The notes under the pieces were generated by a model, which was given only the letters and a program-made list of their open reading frames with translations, was not told the DNA's origin and did not search any database. The position numbers were made by a program, and so were the translations under genes. DNA of 13,341 nucleotides from JBBRSC01 sp038245795 (GTDB lineage Bacteria; Actinomycetota; Acidimicrobiia; Acidimicrobiales; Microtrichaceae). Positions 8,072-13,341 of the stretch are shown here, in pieces (within the stretch, counting starts at the first letter, position 1; the number at the start of each line of letters is the position of its first letter). The DNA is taken from positions 1 through 13,341 of the forward strand of contig JBBRSC010000072.1 of NCBI GenBank assembly GCA_038245795.1, read 5' to 3'.

Positions 8072-8961
8072 GGGCGAAGGTACATCGCCGCTGGTGGCGG
8101 ACCATAGCGGCCCCGCAGAAAGTCGCGGATACCGGCGAGCCGTGCCACGGCATCGAAGATCAGCGGTCGCTTGGACGGCGACACCAGGCCCGACACAATG
8201 TGGCCGAGGCTGATACACAGCCGGATGAAGGCGTGATATCGACCCGACATCTCTCGTACCATCAACAGCGTGTTGCGCTGCTGGAGGTAGTCGACGGCCG
8301 CCACCGACGTTCCGAGATGGGTGTTGGTCACTGTGGCTTCGTGGACCAGCCCGACCTCCCAGCCGGCCTGTCGTGCTCGGCGACCCAGGTCGGCTTCTTC
8401 GTTGTACGAGAAATAGCGCTCGTCGAAGAGTCCGATCTCCTCGACACAGGTCCGGCCGAGCATCATCAGGGTGCCGTGGGTGTAGTCAGCAGGCTCCCAG
8501 CCGGTGGTCTGGCGAGCGGGTCGGGTCAGCCCACCGAAGTAGGGGTCGATGAACGGAACATGACCGTCGCCGACATCGGCGCAGGCCAACCCTGCGAGGG
8601 GACGACGTTCGCAAGCGTCGATCAGCGCACGGACGCAGCCCTCCCCCGGCGCCGCATCGTGGGGTGCGACAATCGCCCAGGTCGTCGTCGTATGTTCCAA
8701 CCACCATCGCAGCCCGGCGTTGGCGCCGGGACCGAAACCGAGGTTGTCGACTGCCTCGATCAGCTCGATGTCGGGTGCATCAGCGACGATCTTGCGAACG
8801 TGCTCGATCTCGTCGGGGCGACTCGCGTTGTCCACCACCACGAAGCACACATTGGCGTCCTGATCACGGAAGCGATCGATGGTCCGCTCGAGCGCCCTGG
8901 CCTGGTTCCAATGCACCAGCACGACCACGACGTCAGCTGAGTCGACATCCTGGATGCTCAC
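8068..8961 (-). CDS. Glycosyltransferase family 2 (GT-A fold)
   Basis: A 297-residue GT2-type inverting glycosyltransferase resembling rhamnosyltransferase/WcaE-like proteins. Visible features are the N-terminal nucleotide-binding strand VVVVLVHWNQARALERTI, CFVVVDNAS, and DNLGFGPGANAGL. IVAPHDAAPG is at the usual metal-binding DxD place; here it reads His101-Asp102, a variant also found in relatives. GLFDERYFSYNEEADLGRRA carries the late acidic residues expected to include the catalytic base. A hydrophobic C-terminal region is consistent with peripheral membrane contact. I chose GTG 8961 over the in-frame GTG 8982 because TAACAT lies exactly 8 bases upstream, which fits a leaderless transcript and would put 8982 upstream of the promoter. 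The stop overlaps the nitroreductase ATG. Donor and acceptor are unknown; the glycan genes nearby suggest work on the same product. Confidence 0.88.
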   Translation of the reverse strand: MSIQDVDSADVVVVLVHWNQARALERTIDRFRDQDANVCFVVVDNASRPDEIEHVRKIVADAPDIELIEAVDNLGFGPGANAGLRWWLEHTTTTWAIVAPHDAAPGEGCVRALIDACERRPLAGLACADVGDGHVPFIDPYFGGLTRPARQTTGWEPADYTHGTLMMLGRTCVEEIGLFDERYFSYNEEADLGRRARQAGWEVGLVHEATVTNTHLGTSVAAVDYLQQRNTLLMVREMSGRYHAFIRLCISLGHIVSGLVSPSKRPLIFDAVARLAGIRDFLRGRYGPPPAAMYLRP

Positions 8962-8969
8962 AGGCAGAG

Positions 8970-8975
8970 ATGTTA
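8970..8975 (-). promoter_or_regulatory. Candidate -10 box for the GT2-nitroreductase pair
   Basis: The minus strand reads TAACAT (8975-8970), then 8 bases, then the GTG at 8961-8959. The spacing equals that between TAGCAT and ATG 2737 in the same window. This fits leaderless transcription of the pair, independent of the conservon. No clear -35 is visible. Confidence 0.4.
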
Positions 8976-8986
8976 CGGCCACCCGC

Positions 8987-9008
8987 CCGGTCGGTCCGAA
9001 CCAACCAG
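8987..9008 (-). terminator. Candidate hairpin terminator after the conservon
   Basis: On the minus strand, CTGGTTGGT (9008-9000) can pair with ACCGACCGG (8995-8987) around a four-base TCGG loop. This gives nine pairs, two of them G-T. It begins about 10 bases after the GTPase stop. No T-tract follows (the next bases are GC-rich), so any terminator would be of the T-poor kind proposed for actinobacteria. Confidence 0.4.
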
Positions 9009-9018
9009 ATGACGTCGT

Positions 9019-9576
9019 TCAGCGCGACCTGACCAGCGCGTGCTGGACCAACGTCAGCAACGTGTCCCGCGTCGCGTTCCGTTCACGGGCGTCGGTATGG
9101 AACATTGGCACGTCGGCGCTGATGGCCAGGGCCTCGCGAACCGAGTCGAGCGGATGCAAGACCGCCCCGTTGAAACAGTTGACCGCCACCACAAACGGCA
9201 CCCGACGTTGTTCGAAGTAGTCCACAGCCGCGAAGCAGTCCGCCAGCCGACCCGTGTCAACGAGGACCACGGCCCCGATTGCGCCTCGGACGAGTTCGTC
9301 CCACATGAAATGGAAGCGTTCCTGGCCGGGTGTCCCGAACAGATACAGGATCAGGTCGCTGTTGCCGAGCGTGATTCGTCCGAAATCCATGGCCACCGTG
9401 GTTGACGACTTGTTGGTGGCCGCGCCGGCATCGTCGACCCCTTCCGACACCTTCGTCATGGCGGCCTCGGTCGTCAGCGGGGTGATCTCCGAGATCGAAC
9501 CGACGAAGGTGGTCTTTCCGACGGCAAAGCCCCCGGCGACCACGATCTTTACTGGGATGGGTACCTTGGAGTCCAT
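9019..9576 (-). CDS. cvnD: Conservon GTPase (CvnD-like, MglA/Ras-type)
   Basis: A 185-residue small GTP-binding protein, the last gene of the conservon. The P-loop GGFAVGKTT lies at residues 15-23 (Lys21). A switch-I-like TTVAMDFG and a G3 region LFGTPGQERF follow, the form usual in CvnD proteins where the classical DxxG Asp is replaced. The G4 motif reads Asn133-Cys-Phe-Asn136, whereas relatives I remember have Asp at the last position (NCFDG). The C-terminus has DARERNATRDTLLTLV, also typical. No lipidation motif or membrane segment is seen. In studied conservons the GTPase associates at the membrane with the sensor, roadblock and DUF742 proteins. Its ATG follows the cvnC stop by 13 bp, with a purine-rich GGAAGAGGA just upstream as ribosome binding site. 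It probably acts as the output switch of the complex; its effector is unknown. Confidence 0.93.
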   Translation of the reverse strand: MDSKVPIPVKIVVAGGFAVGKTTFVGSISEITPLTTEAAMTKVSEGVDDAGAATNKSSTTVAMDFGRITLGNSDLILYLFGTPGQERFHFMWDELVRGAIGAVVLVDTGRLADCFAAVDYFEQRRVPFVVAVNCFNGAVLHPLDSVREALAISADVPMFHTDARERNATRDTLLTLVQHALVRSR

Positions 9577-9589
9577 CAGTCCTCTTCCG

Positions 9590-9958
9590 TCACAGGGCTT
9601 TCAGGCCGTCGAGAACACGCTCGAGCAGCTTGATATCGGGTTGTTCGGTCACTGAGCCACTACGACTCTCGAGAAATCCACTCACGACGAGATCGCCGAC
9701 GATCACCCTGATCGCACCGATGACGACATCAAGATGGGCGCTCAGCTCGGCCAGTGAGATCACTGACTCGGCCATCGCGAGAATCTGGCGCTGCTCGAGA
9801 CTCACTTGATCGATCACGGCCCGACCCCGGGCGCTCATGAGGACCAGGGTCTCGAGGGGGAGATCCAGGTTCGAGCGCGTTCGACCACCCGTCAACGCAT
9901 ACGGACGGACCCGGAAAACCGGATCCTCACCGTCGTCGTAGTGGTCGAGCCCCCTCAC
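9590..9958 (-). CDS. cvnC: DUF742 conservon protein (CvnC-like)
   Basis: A 122-residue DUF742 protein. The family signature VRPYALTGGRT lies at residues 17-27. It is followed by a predicted winged-helix-like region with IDQVSLEQRQILAMAESVISLAELSAHL and GAIRVIVGDLVVSGFL, usual for the family. A short C-terminal LLERVLDGLKAL helix closes it. DUF742 proteins are known as parts of the conservon membrane complex; whether this one binds DNA is not established. It starts with GTG at 9958, overlapping the cvnB stop as GTGA, so the two are translationally coupled. The usual length is roughly 110-140 residues, so it is full length. Confidence 0.93.
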   Translation of the reverse strand: MRGLDHYDDGEDPVFRVRPYALTGGRTRSNLDLPLETLVLMSARGRAVIDQVSLEQRQILAMAESVISLAELSAHLDVVIGAIRVIVGDLVVSGFLESRSGSVTEQPDIKLLERVLDGLKAL

Positions 9959-10374
9959 CGCGAGAGCGCGCCTTGCAGCTCGGCGCGCAGCTGGGGGGTG
10001 AGCACGGTTCCACAGCGTTCCACCATGCGGGCCATCTCATAGCCGACGAGGCCGACATCGCACCCGGCATCCGCCATGACCGCCATCGACGAGCCGTCGG
10101 AGATGCCCGTCACAAAGATGAAGCCGTACTCCATCTCGATGATCACCTCGGTCACCCGCCCGCCACCGAATGGCGCGGCAGCACCGTGTGCCAACCCGAT
10201 GAGTCCGGAGCTGGCCGCGGCGAACCGGTCGGCGCTCTCGCGGGACATCCCGGGCGACATGGCCATGAGGAGTCCGTCGGCGGACACGACGATGGCGTCG
10301 CGAACCCCCGCGACGCGCTCGGCGAAGCTCGAGATGAGAAAACTGATTCCTGCAGCGTCGTGGCTGAGTTCCAT
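9955..10374 (-). CDS. cvnB: Roadblock/LC7 protein (CvnB-like)
   Basis: A 139-residue roadblock/LC7-domain protein. The fold is visible as helix FLISSFAERVAGVRDA, strand IVVSADGLLMAMS, helix RESADRFAAASSGLIGLAHGAA, strands around TEVIIEMEYGFIFVTGISDGSSMAVMA, and a closing helix VGYEMARMVERC. Roadblock proteins such as MglB regulate Ras-like GTPases, and CvnB is thought to do the same for CvnD. The dimer would form the usual central sheet. ATG 10374 is supported by GAGG about eight bases upstream (CACGAGGTACACC) and by the 14-bp gap after cvnA. Its stop overlaps the cvnC start. It is full length with no anomalies seen. Confidence 0.94.
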   Translation of the reverse strand: MELSHDAAGISFLISSFAERVAGVRDAIVVSADGLLMAMSPGMSRESADRFAAASSGLIGLAHGAAAPFGGGRVTEVIIEMEYGFIFVTGISDGSSMAVMADAGCDVGLVGYEMARMVERCGTVLTPQLRAELQGALSR

Positions 10375-10388
10375 GGTGTACCTCGTGG

Positions 10389-13340
10389 TCAGTCGTTCGT
10401 GGCGGAGTCGCGGTCCGCGGGGTTGGTTTGATCGTCACGTCCGGACTCGAGCCCGGACCGGTAGCGGGAGAGAATGCTCCTGATCTCCTCGGCGGGCCGT
10501 GTTGGCGCGCCGATCCGTTGTTCGGATTCTGCGATCGGCGCGAACGATGTCGCTCCGACCCGTCGTTGGGGCAACGGAGCCGACGGCGGGGCTGAGCCGT
10601 GTGCAATGGGCGCGGTGAGGGATTCGATGCCAGCAATGGGACCAGTCGGCGAGGCCGCCGCAGGTACGGGCGTGCCTGTTGATGGCATCAGCGGCGCCAT
10701 TGGGCTGGCGATGGGGACCCCGATGTCTCGGAGCGGTGCTGGCGGCGCGATTGGCAGGGGCGCCGGGTGCGCGATGGGCATCGGAACCAACGGAATCACT
10801 GGGACCGGCGATGTTGGGGTCACCGGGGCGGGGACCGGTTGAGGTGCCGCAACGGGTGACACGATCGGCGAGGGGGGCGGCGAGGGCATCGGCAGAGCGA
10901 CAGGCGTCACCGGGGTCGAGACAAACGGCGACGCCTCCGGAGCAAATGACGATGGTGTTGGAGCCAAGGGTTCAGGGGTCAGCGGTGATGCGGGGCTCGG
11001 CGCAGAGGGCTGCGACGGCTGATCGAGGAGGGCGAAGAGTCCTGCCTCGAAGGCTGCCCCCATCTGACTGGACGACCCATTCGAACCAGACCCATTCGAA
11101 CCAGACCCATTCGAACCAGACCCGTTGAACCCGACATCCGACACGTTGCGGATGCTCTGTTCCCAGGCGGGCGCTGGTTCGACCTGAGCGATCGGTTCAA
11201 GAGAAGGCTCGGGAATCGGTTCAACGATCGGATCGGGCTCGACGGTCGATTCCCACTCGGGAGCTGATGCCGGTTCACGAACATCATCAAGGGGGTTCTC
11301 CGACAACCCGAAGGCGACCATCGCGGATCCGCCGGAATTCGGCGAATCCGACTGCCACGGGCTCGACTCGGGGCCCTGCGGCTCCACCTCGAACGTTGCA
11401 TCGAGACGCGCGGCGGGCTGTGGTTCCTCACGGACCGGGAAGGGCGGCAGATCCGCCATCCAGTCGTCGGTGTCGTGGGTTCCGGTCATCGACTGTTGGA
11501 TCGGGACCGGCGATGGGCCGTCATCACGGAACGACGTCGACGCTGGGGAGGTGGCAAGACCACTGGTTGGCAGAGCGGAATCTGCGGTGCGGTCGCCCAC
11601 CAGCAACTCGGGAGGCAACGTCACCAGGGCGGTGATACCTCCTGAGGGCGACTCGGTCAGCCGGATGGAGATCCGATGACGACCGGCGAGCGTGGCGGCA
11701 ACGATGAAGCCCAGCGATCGCGACAGCGACAGCCCAACAAGTGGCGGGTGTGCCAGCAGATCGTTCGCCGCTCCCCGCGCTTCTGGAGCCATGCCGACCC
11801 CGTGATCGGAGATCGACACCACGTAGCCGCCATCCTTGGTGCGGTGCCCAACGACCTCGACGCGTTGATCGGGAGGCGAGTACTGAGTGCCGTTCTCCAT
11901 CAGTTCGGACAACAGGTGTGCAACGTCAACCGCTGCGACCCCCGACGCCAGCGCGTGATCAACAGCCAACAGCGTGACGCGGGTGAAGTCCTCGACCTCA
12001 CCGACCGCCACCCGGATGACGTCGGTCATCGTCACTTCGCGGCCCCGACGTCGAGGAGCTTCAGCTCCGGCGAGCACCAGGAGTGACTCGGCGTTGCGAC
12101 GCATACGAGTAGCGAGGTGATCGAGCTTGAAGAGATTTTCGAGCTGATCGGGATCCTCCTCGTTGGCTTCGAGCCGATCGATGAATTCGATCTGCCGATC
12201 GAGGAGCGACTGATTGCGACGGGCCAGGTTCACGAAGATCTCGCCAATGCCCTTCCGGAGCGTGGCGGACTGCTCGGCTGCCACATCGAGCGCTGTGTTC
12301 TCCACCGCTTGGAAGGCGGCGGCCAGCTCTGCGAACTCGTCCGAACCGGTGACGGCAATGGCCGTCGGTTGGAGCCCGGCCTCGATCTCGGGGTGCTTGA
12401 GCGATTCGATCAGTCGGGGCAGCGACTCCTGCGAGATGGTCCGTGCGCCGGTCGTCAGCTTCGACAGTGAGCTGGTGATGACCCGGGTGACCGTTGCGGC
12501 AAGTAACAGACCCAGGATGAGCGCGATCGCCGAGCCGCCGACGTAGAGCCGGATCTGGCGTTCGAGCGAATCGACCCGAGCCGCTGAGGCGTTGATCTCG
12601 TTGTCGATCAGGAGTTGCTGAGCGCTCCAGAGCGCCTGAACTCGATCGCTCGTCGAGCGCAACCAGACGGCTGGGTCACCGGTGATTCCCGTGCTCGGCA
12701 CCACATTGTTGAGCGAATTGAACGTCGCCTGTGTTCCGGCGAACGCGGGGTCGGACAGGACCGTGTCGTAGGCGCTGCGGCCGAGGGTTCCGCCGTCGGA
12801 GAGGAAGACGTCCAGCCACGAGGCGTACTCGCGACGGAGCTCGGGGAGCTGGTCGATCAGGGCCGTTGCGTCGCCCACCTTGCCGTCGCGGGTGGCTGCT
12901 GCAACGGCGATAGCAGTCGATCCGGCGCGGGCGTCGGCCTCAGTGGCCTCGATCAGCCAACGCGACGATGATCCGCCCGCCTGCTGGGTGCCGCCCTGGG
13001 AGAGCAACTGCGCATCAGCTGAGATGATGCCGTTGATCAGCGAGCTGTACGTCTCGTTGATCCCGGCTGGGGTGGCCGAGCCAGCAGCCAGAGAACTGCG
13101 GGTATCAGCGAGTTGGTCGAGTCGGTTGATGACGCCCTGGGTCACCGTCGAGGGGGCCTGTCCCTGAATGGTCGAGGACGAGTTGGCCAGCGTGTCGAGT
13201 CGGGTGCGGTATGCGGCGATGGCGTTGTCAGTTGCCGACTGCGGGTCGGACACCGTGGCGCCGATTCCGGCTCGACGGCCAACGGCGTCGAGCCGTTCGA
13301 TCTGGAGCCGGAAGACGGCCTCTGCGCCAGCCCTCGCCGT
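10389..13340 (-). CDS. cvnA: Conservon sensor-histidine-kinase-like protein (CvnA-like); 5' end outside window
   Basis: Partial at the 5' end: the frame is open to the window edge, adding about 29 residues before the GTG at 13253. Counting from that GTG, residues 1-230 are an extracytoplasmic helical region resembling a NIT sensor (TDNAIAAYRTRLDTLA). One transmembrane helix lies near 236-257, then a HAMP-like segment. The dimerisation/H-box region KLDHLATRMRRN has His379. A GHKL ATPase domain follows, with N-box ELMENGTQYSPP (Asn454) and G1 box DHGVGM (Asp483). The first transmembrane helix must lie outside the window. Residues ~555-900 are a low-complexity tail rich in Pro, Ala, Glu and Ser, with a Ser-Asn-Gly repeat. 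The protein ends in a family-like peptide, IRSILSRYRSGLESGR. Conservons lack a response regulator beside them, and none is seen here. Signal and phosphotransfer activity are unknown. It is the first of the four visible conservon genes; its own promoter lies outside. Confidence 0.92.
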   Translation of the reverse strand, partial: TARAGAEAVFRLQIERLDAVGRRAGIGATVSDPQSATDNAIAAYRTRLDTLANSSSTIQGQAPSTVTQGVINRLDQLADTRSSLAAGSATPAGINETYSSLINGIISADAQLLSQGGTQQAGGSSSRWLIEATEADARAGSTAIAVAAATRDGKVGDATALIDQLPELRREYASWLDVFLSDGGTLGRSAYDTVLSDPAFAGTQATFNSLNNVVPSTGITGDPAVWLRSTSDRVQALWSAQQLLIDNEINASAARVDSLERQIRLYVGGSAIALILGLLLAATVTRVITSSLSKLTTGARTISQESLPRLIESLKHPEIEAGLQPTAIAVTGSDEFAELAAAFQAVENTALDVAAEQSATLRKGIGEIFVNLARRNQSLLDRQIEFIDRLEANEEDPDQLENLFKLDHLATRMRRNAESLLVLAGAEAPRRRGREVTMTDVIRVAVGEVEDFTRVTLLAVDHALASGVAAVDVAHLLSELMENGTQYSPPDQRVEVVGHRTKDGGYVVSISDHGVGMAPEARGAANDLLAHPPLVGLSLSRSLGFIVAATLAGRHRISIRLTESPSGGITALVTLPPELLVGDRTADSALPTSGLATSPASTSFRDDGPSPVPIQQSMTGTHDTDDWMADLPPFPVREEPQPAARLDATFEVEPQGPESSPWQSDSPNSGGSAMVAFGLSENPLDDVREPASAPEWESTVEPDPIVEPIPEPSLEPIAQVEPAPAWEQSIRNVSDVGFNGSGSNGSGSNGSGSNGSSSQMGAAFEAGLFALLDQPSQPSAPSPASPLTPEPLAPTPSSFAPEASPFVSTPVTPVALPMPSPPPSPIVSPVAAPQPVPAPVTPTSPVPVIPLVPMPIAHPAPLPIAPPAPLRDIGVPIASPMAPLMPSTGTPVPAAASPTGPIAGIESLTAPIAHGSAPPSAPLPQRRVGATSFAPIAESEQRIGAPTRPAEEIRSILSRYRSGLESGRDDQTNPADRDSATND
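11076..11120 (-). repeat. 15-bp tandem repeat, three perfect copies, in cvnA
   Basis: The plus-strand unit cccattcgaaccaga occurs three times without mismatch at 11076-11090, 11091-11105 and 11106-11120. A broken fourth copy begins at 11121 (cccgttgaac). Read on the coding strand it gives a Ser-Gly-Ser-Asn-Gly unit in the sensor tail. Identity at every base, including wobble positions, suggests recent duplication by slippage. The unit is a multiple of three, so copy number can change without frameshift. Confidence 0.95.
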
Positions 13341-13341
13341 G

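Noticed and set aside
8072..8218. 49-residue N-terminal extension of the nitroreductase
   Set aside because: It lies within the GT2 coding region, has no family resemblance, and the ATGA overlap at 8068-8071 marks the true start.
7771..8940. Long plus-strand open frame (~389 codons) antisense to the nitroreductase and GT2 genes
   Set aside because: Its product is rich in Arg, His and Gly with no recognisable domain, and the opposite strand encodes two clear families. High-GC codon bias creates such mirrors.
11076..11120. CRISPR-like or regulatory repeat array
   Set aside because: The units are directly abutting with no spacers and lie in frame inside the sensor tail, so they are a coding tandem repeat.
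12117..12119. Loss of kinase function in the conservon sensor
   Set aside because: His379, Asn454 and Asp483 are all present, so inactivity cannot be claimed. The H-box is merely of the conservon type.

Overview
The window is dense, high-GC bacterial DNA with strong G/C third-position bias, many 4-bp stop/start overlaps and two apparently leaderless starts. A DUF742/roadblock/GTPase 'conservon' and an AftD-type (DUF3367) protein together point to Actinomycetota. I lean towards Acidimicrobiia (Ilumatobacter-like), but that rank is inference from gene content, not from a marker gene. There are no RNA genes, mobile elements or CRISPR arrays, and no gene-free stretch longer than about 130 bases.

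Left part (1-8961) is a cell-surface glycan region. It opens with the C-terminal ~610 residues of an AftD-like arabinofuranosyltransferase (+), whose 5' end lies outside the window. A SAM methyltransferase (-) converges on it. The methyltransferase is divergent from a three-gene + strand operon joined by two ATGA overlaps: a GT4 glycosyltransferase, a 920-residue membrane acyltransferase-3 protein with two SGNH domains, and a small alpha/beta hydrolase. The divergent promoter appears to use overlapping -10 boxes on the two strands. Converging on the operon is a - strand pair joined by an ATGA overlap, a GT2 glycosyltransferase followed by a nitroreductase. A coherent reading is that the transferases assemble a surface glycan or glycolipid and the methyl- and acyltransferases decorate it. 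The hydrolase and nitroreductase have no clear place in that reading.

Right part (9019-13341, - strand) is a complete four-gene conservon in the usual order, cvnA-cvnB-cvnC-cvnD: sensor-kinase-like membrane protein, roadblock/LC7 protein, DUF742 protein and Ras-like GTPase. The cvnA 5' end runs off the window. The genes are separated by 14 bp, overlap by 4 bp, then are separated by 13 bp. A hairpin follows the GTPase gene and a separate leaderless promoter precedes the GT2 gene, so the conservon and the glycan pair are probably separate units.

The most unusual points are: a tandem SGNH pair whose first copy has lost the catalytic Asp-His block; an Asp-to-Asn change in the guanine-specificity motif of the GTPase; a ~400-residue Pro-rich tail on the sensor with three perfect copies of a 15-bp repeat; and the symmetric divergent promoter. 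Nothing here clearly amounts to a wholly new system.
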